A DNA stretch of 64,000 bases, taken from positions 55,536,221 through 55,600,220 of the forward strand of contig CM060731.1 of assembly GCA_030704615.1 (NCBI GenBank). Direction: 5' to 3'. The stretch comes from Takakia lepidozioides (lineage: Eukaryota > Streptophyta > Takakiopsida > Takakiales > Takakiaceae). This document shows, piece by piece, positions 42,110 through 54,570 of the stretch. The notes beneath the pieces are model-generated. The model ran no database searches, was not told the DNA's origin, and was given only the letters and a program-made list of their open reading frames with translations. Numbering within the stretch: the first letter of the stretch is position 1; the number at the start of each line of letters is the position of its first letter. Position numbers and translations under genes: made by a program.

Positions 42110-45109
42110 ATGAGTGATGAAAGAGAAGCTAGACGACAGAGATATTCAGCAAAAAGAGAAAGCTATCTGAAAGCTAATTATCCATATCTTTGGGAGAGAG
42201 GAATAGACATAGGGGAATCATCTGGACCTCTCACACCATCAAGATCAAAGAGTGCAACACCTATACCGGAAGAACTAGAGTTGGAGGCCACTCCTTCTGT
42301 TTCTTTGCAAGAAAGATTAAGGGAATTGGTACAGGAAGAAGATCAATCACGAGGTGAAAGATCTGAGGTACATCCTTGGATAAAAGACTTGACATAAATC
42401 TTTGATAAGAGTTGGCATGGAACACCAAAAGCAGTAACTCCAGTTTCTGAAGCAGAAGGTGAAGAAGGAGAAGAGGATGTGGCAGAGCCAACGGAGAGTT
42501 CAGACTCTCCAACACCATTACAGTTGAGTTACATGAGTGAAGAAGAAACCCAAGGGCAGAACTTGGAGGATGAAAACAGAGAGAAGAAATTAGAAGAGGA
42601 AGAATATGAAGAAGTAGACCCAACAGCTGAGGTTGAGACTACAACCAGGACATCCCAACCCGTTGGACCTGGATCAAGTGGAGCACTTGGATCACAGGCC
42701 AACGAAGGTGTCGGCTCAGGGGGATCAGGCGGGCTGCCTGGATCTGGCTCTGGGGGGACAGGGAGTGTGGGAAGTAGTGCAACTGAAGCTGGGAATACTG
42801 TGAATATCGTGGGGCCAGAAGCAAGGAGTGCTCAAGGGCCACCACTTGGTGGAAGATCCACCACAAAAACAACAGGTCCAGAAGGACCAGCACCAGCAAG
42901 GGTGCCAGCACCTGTCAGTGGGCAGAAGGTAGGGCCACAGATGGCGTTACAACCAACACGGGCAAAACCACCCTTTCCAATATATTCAGGAAAAGGAGAT
43001 CCCGATGTACACATTAGCCAATTTGAGCACATGTGTATAGTGAACAATGAGAATGGCGATGATGCCAAGATGAGACTGTTTCCTTGTTCACTTATCAAGA
43101 AAGCAAGTGAATGGTATGCAAGATTTCCTGATAATCATTTCCTAACCTGGAATGGCTTGAATACAGCATTTCGAAATAGGTTCAGGACAAGTAAAACTGA
43201 GGATGAAGTGTATGGAAGTTTACAACAGCTGAAGCAGAAGAAGCATGAAACTGTTGAAGAGTATATGGAGAAGATGGAATTGATGATGAAAAAGCTGGCT
43301 GCAGTACCAGCGCCCGGTTTACAGAAGACTTGGTTTGTGAGTGGACTAAGACCAGAGTTGCAAAAGAAAGTGGATATGTTACCCCATAATACAGTGGAGG
43401 AGGCATTTGAAACTGCGAACAGAATTGAGCAATTGGGAATGCTCAGGAGAGAGAAAAAGGATGATGAGGACTCTGAGGATGAGTCAGATGAAGAAGAAGA
43501 GCAAGAACTAAAAAGAAAGAGTAAGAGAAAGGAGAAGTTGAAGAGGGATAACTATGAAAAAAAATTGGAAGAAATCTTGAAGAAGTATGCCACAGAGGCT
43601 GCAACACATTGGAGGAAGGGTGTATGGTATGCAAAGTGCCAGAATGAAGGCCATACCACCACAGAATGCCACATGAAGGAGAAACACTGTACTATCTGTA
43701 AAATGGATAACCATTCTACTGAGAATTGTTACTACAACAGAAGGACAGCTGCAAGAGAACCTAGGCAAGTAAGGGTGCATCAGGTGCAGCCCCAGCCAAG
43801 AAGAAACAATGATCAGGACCACTATGGTAGGTCTGGTGGTTATAACAATGGCATGGAAGGGAGAGGTAATTCAAGAGGGAATTACCAAGGAAATTCCAGA
43901 GGCAACTATCAGGGTAATCCAAGGGGGAATTACCAGCCCGGGAATCAGGATTATAGAAATAATCCAAGAACAGACCAAGGGCGAGGACCCAATGGTGAAG
44001 AGCTATGTTACTATTGTAATCAGCCAGGACATCGCAAGGCAGCCTGTTCATTCTGGATAAGACACCAGAATGAGATGAGAGCTCCTGTGAATGAGGGCCC
44101 AGTGGTGGCAGCTCACATGGTTAGGCCATGTGTTGTACCAGAAGTAAGTACAATGATAGTAACAAGAAGTAAAGCCAAACTAATACCTCCAGTAGAAGAG
44201 GAAGAAGATGAGACTGGAAGTGGCAATGATATGCCTGAAGATGAAGAGACTTGGAAAGATGAGAAGGAACTGCACAAGGAAGTGGCAGATACTATAAGGG
44301 AAATGCAAAAGAGTACTGATATTCCTGTGGCAGATTCCTCTGATTCGGATGGAGAAAAAGAAGGGAGTGAGGAAGAAAGGAAAAAAGAAGATGCAGACAT
44401 GCAAAGTAATGAAGAGACTTTGGCTGAAGTAATATGTCAGACCAAAGCAGAAATTACCATTGGACAGCTATTAGCTGTGGCACCTTATTGTAGGCACAGG
44501 CTGTATCAAGCAATCAATCGAATTGCCCAAGAGACAGGAAACACAGACCTGAACAGCAAGGTGACCAGTTATAATGTGAAGCCGGAAGGGCGAGAACCAG
44601 TCATGGACTTTGATGATTCTATGCCAGTAATCCAATTGAGAATTGGAAGCACAGAACTAACTGATGTACTGATAGATGGTGGTTCTGGAGTAAATATCAT
44701 GACAGACCAATTAAGGAAGAAGCTTGGTCTAAGTAACATGAAACCAGCCCCATTTACAGTAACAATGGCAGATCAAAGAAGTGTGCAGCCATTGGGATTA
44801 ATAAGAGGAGTTAAGATACAGATACAGAAAATGATCTTTATGATCACAGTAACTGTATTAGAAATGGATGAAGTCTTGGAGGCTTACTCCTTATTATTGG
44901 GACGACCGTGGCTGAAACAGGCCAGGGCATTCCATGACTGGAATTCTCAGTTACTAACCGTGCATAATGGGATACACGAGATACAAATTACCACAAAGAA
45001 ATCTAGTAGATTACCTGCTACAAGAAGACCTCGAGGAGTCAGAGAGTATGACTGGAGAGGAGGACTGGATGAGGAGCAGGAAGCTACCCTATTTGTTGCA
45101 CACCCAGAG
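42110..45109 (+). CDS. gag-pro: gag-protease polyprotein with one premature stop
   Basis: ATG at 42110 opens SDEREARRQRYSAKRESY. A GAA-to-TAA change at 42395-42397 (the first element has GAA) splits it, after which the frame is open from 42400 to the truncation. Order: an acidic region, a Gly/Ser linker, a gag capsid core (about 42960-43440, PFPIYSGKGDPDVHI), a basic coiled stretch, Cys/His clusters (CQNEGHTTTECH, CTICKMDNHSTENC), an RGNYQGN repeat region, and a CCHC knuckle CYYCNQPGHRKAAC (about 44005). The protease follows with VLIDGGSGVNI (about 44670) and LLLGRPWL (about 44892). The protease active site is D-G-G. Confidence 0.85.
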
Positions 45110-46709
45110 TGTCGCGCACCTCACTTCGGTAAACTCCCCTTCAAGTCATAGTTACTCGCTTTGATGCGCGCGCCTGACTCCCAACCTGGCCGCCGGGCCA
45201 ACTTGGAGTTTCGGCTGCTCACCGGGACATAACGGTCCCCTTTCGCTTCCCTCTAAAACCCTCCACCTAATTGGGACTAGGAGAATTCCCTTTGGTAGAT
45301 GGCAGTCCGGAACAGCTCCCCTCTCTTTGGTCGCTTTCCGGCTCGCTCGCTTACTCACTAGTTCTTGGTCACCAACGGGCTTGCACCGTTCTCGGGGTTA
45401 CTACTCCCCTTATATATACTTCTGTAGCTGTCCGCGGGGGTTCCACAACCAGCCATGCCATTTTATGGCGAACCACCACGAAAACCCTCGACTCCCGGTG
45501 GTGAGTCGCGGTGAGTCTTGGCCCGCTCACCACGGCCCCTATGGACCGTGATGAGTCCCAAGACTCCCCACGACTCCCACCACGAGGTCTCCGCCCCCAT
45601 GGTGAGTCCTATGCCACCCCCACTAAGTCCCACTAAGCTACCACCACCCCTTGTGGAGCCACCCCCACCGCAACCCGGTGTGCGGGGCTCCACCTAGTGA
45701 GCGCCTCTGCTTCCCTGAGTGCCTTGGGCACTCAATGGTGCTTCAACCCCCCTTACCTATCGCTGCCGCTGCCCCCACCACAGGGGCAGCCCCTCATGTG
45801 TCCCGACCCCCTGCCCTCAAGGCAAAGGGCCGCGACACACACCCCTACCAACAGGGAGTCGATGTCCTCATCGACTTGTCCATTTTGTAGAAACGAACAT
45901 CCAAGTTGTGGCGTCCCACATCAAGGAGTTTGTTTCTGTACCATGGCGTCCCATGGCAAAGAACCAAACCCCACACTTGACTCTACTCTCCACTAGCTAG
46001 TTCGGCCGACTTCCTCCAAGTCCGGCCAAGGGTGGAGCCTCTCCAGCTCCTCCCAGTGCACTCTTCTTGGCCTACTTCAAGGCCAAGGAACGATCCTCCC
46101 CGAGGATCGAATCGCCTTACTGCAACAACATTGCTTGCGATCGCTCATGATGCCGCTTTTGGCATCACCTTGAGCAAGGGTTCACCTGGAACCCTCTTTG
46201 ACTAGGAAGATAACCTTGAACCAACCATGCGCCCCAATCACTACAATTGGGTCCGCCTTGGAATGCTGGCCTGAGGTACGGGAACACGCCGAAGCCGCAC
46301 TACGACTTCGTCCCGAGGCTACACGATTATAGTACGTGAACGGAAGCACGTAGCTTCCGCGTTAGCCCGCACTACAAGGCAACCCCCTCGGTAGCGCAGT
46401 TATAGTACGCGCACGCGCCAGGTGCGCACTAGCACGCGAACTCCCAAAATAAGGCGCAAGTTTCCTTGCCCCTTGGATGGGAGTCACCCGATTTCGGCAC
46501 TGCGCAAACACACGATTAACCCAATTTACCTCTCCCACTTTTGTAAGCTAGCATGCATTCTACACACCAGCCAACCGCACCATGCATCACCATTCCAAAC
46601 ACAATAGGACGCACAATATTTGGAACCCATTTCCTTTATAACAAATTTTTGTACAATACAAGTTTTTGCAATCGGATTCCTGAGCTAGCTAAACCGGGTT
46701 AAGTATGCA
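45110..46709 (-). repeat. 3' LTR of chromovirus (about 1.6 kb)
   Basis: On the minus strand it begins TGCATACTTAACC right after a purine run and ends GCGCGACA at 45110. It is GC-rich with no supported gene. A TATATATA motif lies near 45410. There is no second LTR to confirm the boundaries. Confidence 0.65.
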
Positions 46710-46723
46710 TTTCCTCTCCCACG
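46710..46723 (-). promoter_or_regulatory. polypurine tract of chromovirus
   Basis: GTGGGAGAGGAAA on the minus strand directly precedes the LTR start. Confidence 0.6.
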
Positions 46724-46743
46724 CTCCAAGGTTGATGTCCCCA

Positions 46744-47342
46744 TCAACGTTTCTTCCGCTTTTGAGGTCGCCCTTCGAACGCTGCAACTGCCTCGGATGC
46801 GTTTCCCATTTCTGAGGCACGCACCCAAGATGCCTCCACAAGATGATAGCCCTTCCATTTGACGAGATACTCCGTTTCTCGGTTCTTGAACCTCCTCGAC
46901 TTAAGTATTGCCTCCACCTCGTACTCAGGTTCATTTTCATGATCCAACAGCATAGGTGGCGGACGCAACACTTGCTGCCGATTCGGACGTGCTTCATCTT
47001 TGAAGTAAGGCTTCAAAAGGGAGACATGGAATACTGGGTGCACCTTGCTGTTTGCCGGCAGCTCCAATTCATACACATCCTCATTCATAACCCTCCGAAT
47101 GCGAAAGGGACCCGCATACGGAGGTACGAACTTCGGACTCACTTCCGGAGGTAGTCGAAAATTCTTGATGTTCAACCAGACCTCTGTGCCTGCCTCAAAC
47201 TTCACTTCCCTCCGCTTCCGATTCGCCTGCCTTTCATACCGTTTCCTAGCTTTGGCAATGTTGTACTTTGCGAGCTTCAACAAACGCTCGCGTTCTTCCA
47301 GTACCGCCGCTACTGCCGGTTCCTCAACGTCCTGGGCGGCCC
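46744..47342 (-). CDS. chromovirus integrase C-terminus and chromodomain
   Basis: Minus strand. The start of this part (AAQDVEE) is the continuation of the integrase at 49587 after removal of the inserted transposon. It contains the integrase GPF/Y module (FVPPYAGPFRIRRV), HPVFHVSLLKPY, and then a chromodomain, EYEVEAILKSR..TEYLVKWKGY, with the aromatic cage-type residues and a W-V partner. It ends in a basic tail, RPQKRKKR. The chromodomain directs insertion to heterochromatin in this group. Confidence 0.85.
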
Positions 47343-49007
47343 TGTAGTGTGAATGCAGGGGAGTGACATTACATTTTGGCTTCACCGTTAAGACCCTGCA
47401 TCACTATAATGGGAGGGCCCTCATACCAACTGCAAGAGGGATATATCCCTCCATACAGGTAATTTTGTGGGCATACTGTACTCATGCGTTGCCAAAATAA
47501 AAATGGCTAAGTCGTGACCATGCATTTTTCATCCATGCGATGAACGTTTTCGTCATTGATGCTCAACCTAAAATCCGCGAGGAAGAAAAAACGAAGAGGA
47601 AGGTGACGGGCGATTCGTAGCAGCTGCCGCGAGCTGTGGTGTTGACAGGGCAGTCTGTGTTGAGAGGTTGTACCTGCGCTGTGGGACTTCGCTTGGTTTA
47701 GAGGGCAGCATTAAGTGCCTCTGCTTGGTATTCTGTGTAAAGGGAAGCGGTGCCGTCTTTCTCGTTGTGATGATCAATTCATGGAGATAGGAGCATGTAA
47801 GGAGAGCGGCGCACCACCGCTGCCGCCACTGTCTTGAAGATGACAGTTATGGGCAGATGAGCAAGCAAGGAGAACGGCCACCTGCCAGAAGCACAAGGAA
47901 GAGAATCTGAGCACAATCAATGGAGGTGATAAGGCATGTGGAGTGCTGGCTGGATGGCAACACAGGTTATCTGTAATCAGGCTTCTAGCTGCCTTTTTGT
48001 CTTCTTGCTATAGGTCCATTTCAGTTCTTAAAGAGCTACATGCATAGAAGAATAGAGCAATTTAGTTGGCAAACCACAGGATGCTCCATAGGATGATGAG
48101 GAGACATCATGGCATGATAAACTCTGGAATCAAGACAAGGAGAAAAGGTTGTGGTGGCTGCTGACAGGCGATGGTGAGGTGCCATCTCGGCAGGCTGACC
48201 CACCGCTTCACTGGAGGATAAAAACAGATAAGTTGGTAGACTGTGGGCTTCTTCTTTGGGGTGGACTTAGAAATCGCTTTTGGTAGATTTAGGACTGCCC
48301 TGGTTGTTGAAAGGAAAGGGTGGAGACATGTGATAGAGGAAAGGTTTTTGGAAATGGAATGGAGACTCTGGACTTCAAACCAGAACATGGAAGGAATGGA
48401 TACACCTGCCGTCGTAGTGTCAGTAAGAAAAATGAGTGAAGAGAGAGAGAGAGAGACTGTTGTCACAGAAAACAGAATGGTCACTGTTGTCTTCATTCTT
48501 GTTCTTGTTTCAGTGTTGTAAACCTGCACACAATGCTGCGGGGGGGGGTAGTGATACACTGGACCCAATGTAGATATAGCTTGTTTGCTTGGAGAGATAA
48601 CTGAGGGTTAGCTGGAACTGTATGAAAACACAAAAGGGATAAGGTGTGATTTCAGCATTGTATCAGGATATGAACGACTTAAGCCCTTTTGTTGAAAGGA
48701 AAAGAGAGATGTTGGGTATTCAGGTTGAATCTGAAGAAGGGATGAGAGCTGTTTTGGGAAATGGGATCTTTTAAAAGAAAGGGGTAGTGTGAAGGGTTGA
48801 GTATTGACGGAGAGAAGAGAGAGAGAGAGAGATAGAGAGACTGATGAAAGGGATGGTTTTGCCTTGTGAGACCAAGGATGACTTCATGGCTGGCTGCACT
48901 GGATGCCTGGCGGAGTGTGCATTTGCATTACGTGATAGATGGGCTGTATGTGAAGAAGTAAGGAGCCTGTAGACATAGACAGAGATAGAGAAACAGACGA
49001 GAAAAGG

Positions 49008-49041
<34 letters not shown>

Positions 49042-49582
49042 GCTGCTCAGCAAAAAGGGTTGATGGGGGGATGGCCAACTTGGGGAGATTGAGATGAAGA
49101 AAGCATGAATCCTGAAGGAAAACCAGTGCCCCTGCAGTTTATGAAGATCTGAGTTGTCTCCCTCTAAATCTGTGTCACCATTACAAAAAGGGATTTCCGA
49201 CATGTCACTGCTCAAGGGGGTTCACATTAAGGGTCGTATTCACCGCTGCCATTGGGCTGCTTGCATCACATAAAAGATCACGCCAACACTGTTGGCGCAG
49301 TGAGCATAGGGCCAGGCTGTTGCATAGAAGTAGAACCGAGGGCAAGAACAAACCAAAGACTCCCATCCATGTCTTCTCTTCCGCTGCGGCGTGGATGAGG
49401 ATTCCGCAAACTCTGATCACGAACGAACCTGAAGGAAAAACCCATATAGCCTCATGACGATGGTTGGACAGAAAAGAGAACGCTCCTTTCCTTTGCCCTG
49501 ATACTTCAACAGGGACGAGTAGGAGGAGTACAGATTTAGGATTAACCAGAAGGGGATTCACGCCCCTTCTTTTCACACTACA
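47343..49582. mobile_element. non-autonomous Ginger-like DNA transposon (2.24 kb) inside integrase
   Basis: The ends are inverted: TGTAGTGTGAA at 47343 and TTCACACTACA at 49582, with further matches (AGGGG, GTGA) to about 30 bases. It is flanked by GCCC at 47339-47342 and 49583-49586. Deleting the element with one GCCC restores the integrase frame exactly (VPTSW|AAQDV). TGTNR termini and a 4-bp duplication are the published hallmarks of Ginger elements. A solo LTR is the alternative, but its terminal inversion is normally only a few bases. The interior has no transposase and three GA microsatellites (about 48437, 48819 and 49013). Confidence 0.7.
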
Positions 49583-49586
49583 GCCC

Positions 49587-50388
49587 AACTTGTCGGCACC
49601 AGAGGTGCTTTTCCATAGACCAACACAAAAGGGGAAACTCCCGTCGCGGAGTGTTCTGTGTTATTATAACAGAACTCTGCCGCGTCTAAGTGTTCCATCC
49701 AGTCTGATTGGTCTGCCGACACGTAATTCCGCAAGAATTGCTTCACTACGGAATTCACTCTTTCCGTTTGGCCGTCCGTCGTAGGTCGGAAGGCGGTGCT
49801 CATCTTCAGCCTCGTGCCCATCTTCTTCCAAAGTGCTCTCCAGAATTTACTCGTAAACTTTGGATCGCGGTCCGAGACAATATCCTTCGGAACTCCATGA
49901 TGCTTTAAGACGTGGGCGAAGTAAAGTCGCCCTGTCTCCTGCGCCGTTGCCGTCTCCTTGGTGGGGATGAAATGGGCCATTTTACTGAACCTATCTACCA
50001 CCACCATGATTGCATCGAATCCTTTTGACAGCGGCATAGCAGTCATGAAATCCATCGAGACGCTTTCCCAAGTCCCCTCTGGAATCGGCAAGGGTTGTAA
50101 CAGCCCCGCTTGCTTTTTGTACTCGCTCCGGTTTTGTTGGCATGTGGTGCATGTCTTGACATACTCCTCTGCCTCTTCCCTCAGTTTGGGCCAGAAATAC
50201 TCTTTCTTCAAGAGTGCCGCAGTGCGCTTGGCTCCACCGTGGCCCGCAAGCGGGCTATCATGGCATTCTCTCAAGAGACTATCCCTGATCCCTCCCTTCG
50301 GCACGTAGAGACGCTTTTGCTTATACCGGAGCAGTCCATTCTGCAAGTGGAACTGCGATTTAACCCCCATCCTCAAGTCCTGCATCAC
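49587..50388 (-). CDS. chromovirus integrase zinc-binding and catalytic core
   Basis: Minus strand. Zinc-binding part: H-x-x-x-x-x-GH with HDSPLAGHGGAKRT and CTTCQQNRSEYK. The core has MDFMTAMP (first Asp), VSDRDPKFTSKFW (second Asp) and TDGQTERVNSVV (Glu). It breaks off at LVPTSW, where the Ginger-like element enters. Confidence 0.88.
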
Positions 50389-50478
50389 GGACTTCGCCAG
50401 CTCATCCTTCCGACAAGCCTTCCGGATCTTCCCTTGGAGTCCGTCTCGCCCTTGTACACCAACAAGAGCTGCTGCTTT

Positions 50479-51687
50479 CTACTTAAAGCATCGGCCACCA
50501 CATTGTCCCGTCCCGGTTTTGTACTGGATATCCACGTCGAACACTGCCAAAGTATCTTGCCACCTAAGTTGTTTTGGGGACAACTTGGGCTGCGTGGCAA
50601 AATACTTCACTGTGACATTGTCCGTGAACACCTTCACTGGGTTGGAACCAACATAGTGGCGCCAGAGCTCAAGGCAATGCACCACCGCCTTCATCTCTTT
50701 TTCGTGCGTTGGCCACCGTCGCTCCACTTCATTCAGTTTCTTACTTTCGTAAGCCACTGGACGTCCATCTTGCATAAGTACACCCCCAATTGCGAAGTCC
50801 GATGCATCTGTATGAATCTCAAACGGACGATCGAACTCCGGGATTTTCAAGACTGGAGCTTCCGTCATCCGCTGCTTCAATTCAGCAAAAGCTTGGCCAC
50901 AAAATGTGTTCCATACCCAGACTTTGGATTTACACAGAAGGTCCGACAGCGGCCCCGCGATCTTGGCGAAATTTCTCACATACTTTCGGTAATAGGAGGC
51001 GAGTCCTAGGAAGGATCGCACTCCCGGGACCGAAGTCGGAGGCTCCCAGTCCAAGATCGCCCTCACCTTTCTGTCATCCATTTTGATCCCATCCTGTGTA
51101 ATCACATGCCCCAAGAACTCCACTTTTGTGACCCCGAATTCGCACTTTGAAGCTTTGGCATACAGCTTCCCTTCTCGCAATTTCTGGAACACCCTTTTGA
51201 GATGCTCCAGGTGCTCCTCCTTTGTTTTCGAGTACACCAAGATGTCGTCGATGTACACGATCACAAAGTCATCCAACCACTCCTGGAAAAGGCTGTTCAT
51301 CAGCGTGCTAAATGTCGCTGGTGCATTGGTGAGCCCAAAAGGCATCACCAAGAACTCATATGAACCATACCTTGTCCTGCACGCGGTCTTCTCCTCATCT
51401 CCTTCTGCCACCCGAATTTGGTGATAGCCGGAGCGCAAATCGATCCGGCTGAAATACTTCGCTCCTGCCAAACCGATCGAAGAGGTCGTCGATCCTTGGC
51501 AAAGGGTACCGGTTTTGATAGTCACCTTATTCAGAGCCCTGTAATCGACACACATCCGCAACGTCCCATCCTTCTTGTCTGCAAATAGCACCGGGGCTCC
51601 GTAAGGTGACTTACTCGGCCGGATGTACCCCTTTGACATTAGATCCTTGAGCTGAGTCTTCAGCTCGACCAACTCTTTGTGGCTCAA
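50479..51687 (-). pseudogene. chromovirus reverse transcriptase and RNase H
   Basis: Motifs in order: [36 protein letters not shown] (motif A), [12 protein letters not shown] (motif B), [12 protein letters not shown] (motif C), [12 protein letters not shown], then RNase [17 protein letters not shown] and [11 protein letters not shown]. Between about 51430 and 51520 a pair of compensating shifts replaces the expected [11 protein letters not shown] stretch. The end (about 50480) is also shifted. Catalytic residues are intact. Confidence 0.88.
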
Positions 51688-51690
51688 CCG

Positions 51691-52293
51691 TTAGGGCGCC
51701 TTGGCAGGCGGTCCCGATCCCGGTATCACCTCAATCTTGTGGTCAACTCCTCTTCGCGGTGGCAAGCCGCTTGGTAAATCCTCCGGCATCACATCCTGGT
51801 ATTTCTCCAAAATCCCCTTGATCCAATCTGGGCTCGGCTCCCCATCGCCTTCTCCTTTCACTTCTCTAATGTAAAGCAAAAACTGGGACTCGTGTGCCTC
51901 CTCCACGGCCCACTCCTTTGCTGACAGAAGGTTATTCGCCCTCCACGGATTTGGGCGTTTCAGACACTCGTAAAACCTCGCCACCATTCCCACATGGCAG
52001 CGTGACTACTCTCTTGCGGCCATCTATGACCGCTCCGGATTGCTCAAAAAGGTCATCCCTAAAATGAGATCCACTCCATCGATCTCGCAGATAGTGAAGT
52101 TCTCACGTCCCTCCCAACTCCCCAGTTGAAGAGGAACATCAAACGCCAACCTTGTCGCCAACTGAGGTTCTCCTTTGGCAGAGCGCACCTCAATAGAGGC
52201 CCCCACGTCACTTGTCGGGAGTCCCAACTTTCGCGCCGCCACCGGGGCGTCATGAAGGGAGTGCGACGCTCCTGTGTCCACCAACAACGACAC
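51691..52293 (-). pseudogene. chromovirus protease and pol linker
   Basis: DTGASHSLHD with flap-like downstream strands and LILGMTFL identify the aspartic protease (52024-52293). The linker 51691-51993 (PEDLPSGLPPRRGVDHKIEVIPG) precedes reverse transcriptase and ends in a TAA at 51691-51693 that replaces the usual Tyr of PYR, a nonsense change. Confidence 0.82.
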
Positions 52294-52380
52294 GTTAGTT
52301 CCGGATATTATCCATCCACGAACAATAACTGACTCCCTTTACGCAGGGCGCCAGTTTCCTGATACAACTCACAAGAATAG

Positions 52381-53160
52381 TTGCCTACCTTGCAAGTCCT
52401 GGCGACTACCGCTTCCACCAAACGACTGATGGTATCTTCCGACAGCTCGTGGTCGCCCGAGTCATGTCAATTGCCGGGGCTTCGTGCACTTCTTGGCCAT
52501 GTGCCCGGGCTCCCCGCAATTGAAACACACTCCATCAAAGGTCGCCTTCTGTCTGCCATAAGCCGCTCCACCCGCTTTTCCTTTCGAAGCACCGGGTGCC
52601 GCCTGACGTGTGAAGGACCTCCCTTCGATTTCCACGTGCCATTTTCGCCGCGTGGCCTATCCCACTTCTTTTCGGTCGGAGGAGTCACCTTCCCGCCGGG
52701 TCTTCTTGTGGTTCAGCTCCGTACGGCCTTGTCTCTCACCCCTAGGACATCCGAGAGAAACAATTCGGCTCTCTCAATTGCCTCGTTCAAAGTCTTGGGT
52801 GGCTTCTCCTCCAACTTCCGCCTAGCCCATGGGGCCAGTCCCGCCACAAAGTTGAAGACCATTTCTGGTTCTGCCATGTCCGCGACTTCGAGAAACAACA
52901 CATTGAAAGCTGGACATACCCCCGAATGTCATCTGTTTGCTTCAAATTCCTCATCTTGTCCCGGGCAAGCCAGGATGCGTTGAGGGGCACAAACTGTCTC
53001 TTCATCAATTCCTTGAACCCACTCCAGTTCAAGGTTTCCGGGCTTGGGCCTCGGTCGTGAAGGCGTTTCTGCCACCATTGTTGAGCATAGCCCCTCAAAT
53101 AGGTGGGAGCCACGTCCACCCGATCCTCGTCACTCAACTTGGCCGCTCGGAAGTACTGCT
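52381..53160 (-). pseudogene. chromovirus gag, N-terminally truncated
   Basis: Capsid helices YLRGYAQQWWQKRL and KELMKRQFVPLNA, then after a frame change MVFNFVAGLAPWARRKLEEK. A CCHC zinc knuckle CFNCGEPGHMAKKC is at 52486-52527. The N-terminal capsid half and matrix part are absent. Confidence 0.8.
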
Positions 53161-53164
53161 CTAG

Positions 53165-54570
53165 CTCCAGGAGCCGGGGGGGGTGAGGTGGAGAGAGCCT
53201 GCGATATGATTCTCCTCGATATTCCAGATGGGGAACTGCTGGAGGGCCTGGATGGTGTGCCCACCTGGAACAGGTTTATTGAGGACTACCGGAGAGCCGG
53301 GTTTGGGCTGACGGGGATGCTCCTGGATGACGGTGGATGTATGGTAGTCCTTGCCACAAGAGGGAAGACCACAGAGAATGCTGTGGCAAGGTGGACACCA
53401 AAAAGTGTCACCCCGGTCCTCCTCAAAAAATGGTTCTGCATTAATACACAGGGGTTGCGAACAAAGGGCCAGAGTGTAAGTTATCAATCTATTGCATTCA
53501 CTTCATATGGTGGTGTATCTAAACTAGACCCTAGAGTTGATCCCTCTTTTGTTGGATGTGCTTGTTTGAGACGTATTGTTTTGTGAAGAGAGAGTCTACG
53601 TTCAAATTCCGCAAAGACGGTCGTTTTGTTGATGCCGCTGTGGACCCTATTACCTACGATGACCTCTACAACTATGTGCCCCACTCCAGTATGCCGAAGG
53701 ACAAAAAGATAGGCAAACCGTGGCGGTACAGCCGGACCCGGAGACCTGCTTTCATCCAAACTCTCATGGAGACGTGCTCGGATGTCCAAGGTCACATGCG
53801 GCAGGGTAAGCCTTCACGTGCACAATTTGTCTCCTGGCCCGATTGCAATTGCATGCCGCATGCTACTAACCGCCCATTTTGTCCCTCAGGTGCTTCAATG
53901 TGGGTAGGGACGTTGTCCGACAGGCATGTCTTCGCCTTCGAGCAAAATACTGCCATCCACAACTCCGAACTTGCAGCGCTCGCTAACATCTACCGAAAAG
54001 GAAGAAGGCATCCTTGGAGGATGAGGAAGATCCGAGAAGGAGCAGGGGGAGGTACAAGTTGGGATCAAGGCCGAGGAGCCCCTGGTTTACGAGTGAGTGG
54101 TCGCATTGTAAGTTGCCTCTTGATTTCGTGAGGCAACTCCGTTCACTCTCTTATTTCATTGAAAGACCCTTTTTTGTTTCTGCTGGTATTGACATTCTTA
54201 AAGTGGATTTGTTCTTACTGCAGGATGCCAAGTACTGCAGGAGGGACGTCTACACCGCAGTTGATGGGCAGGAGGAACGTGTTTTTTTTTGCCAGGGGGG
54301 ATTTCATGCCTAGTCCAGAAAGGGACTATCCTCCTTCTACTTATGCTGCCCGATTTGGCTTCGGTGTCCATTAGGAGGTCTTCCGAACCTAGTCGTGTAC
54401 AGCAGATTTCAGACGAGGCAAGCCTCAAGAAAATGAAGATGAGGGAGGAGGCAACAATATTGGAGCCCGTCAGGCTTGTAGATTTGTCTTGGCTTGCTGA
54501 GGAAAGTGGGGGAGAAGAGGCAGAAGATTCCCAGGAGGTGAGGTGGGACAATCCCCCAAGGGAGGGACGG
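53165..54570 (+). pseudogene. methyltransferase-like gene, partial copy 2a (3' exons)
   Basis: Homologous to 36935-38379. The exon to about 53473 has MILLDIPDG (motif IV-like), LLDDGGCMVVLATRG and WTPKSVTPVLLKKW. A second exon (about 53585-53805) has DLYNYVPHSSM and RRPAFIQTLMETCS. A third (from about 53890, acceptor CTCAG) has GASMWVGTLSDRHVFAFEQN, matching GASYHACKASARHVFGIEGD. Later exon-like sequence (to 54374) reads RRNVFFFARGDF. The 5' part is missing at a G-run junction with the chromovirus. Confidence 0.55.

Larger units (their letters stand above)
40598..45109 (+). mobile_element. Athila/Tat-like element, 3'-truncated copy (LTR, leading ORF, gag, protease)
   Basis: Close relative of the element at 4755-17846. 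The 5' LTR is 40598-41500, the primer binding site starts at 41503, and coding sequence runs to about 45109. There it stops at the TG end of the chromovirus LTR. Reverse transcriptase, integrase and the 3' LTR are absent. The reading frames are far better kept than in the first copy. Confidence 0.88.
45110..53160 (-). mobile_element. Ty3/gypsy chromovirus, 5'-truncated
   Basis: Minus strand. From right to left it has the gag end, CCHC knuckle, protease, reverse transcriptase, RNase H, integrase, chromodomain, polypurine tract and 3' LTR. The 5' LTR and gag N-terminus are missing at a G-rich junction near 53165-53180. Its integrase is interrupted by a DNA transposon (47343-49582). Confidence 0.88.

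Noticed and set aside
45110-46709. Several 60-100 codon ORFs in both strands
   Set aside because: GC-rich LTR sequence. The frames overlap each other and show no motif.
47343-49582. CACTA (En/Spm) transposon because CACTACA appears at the right end
   Set aside because: The inverted repeats read TGTAGTG inward at both ends, so CACTA is not the 5' terminus. The duplication is 4 bp, not 3.
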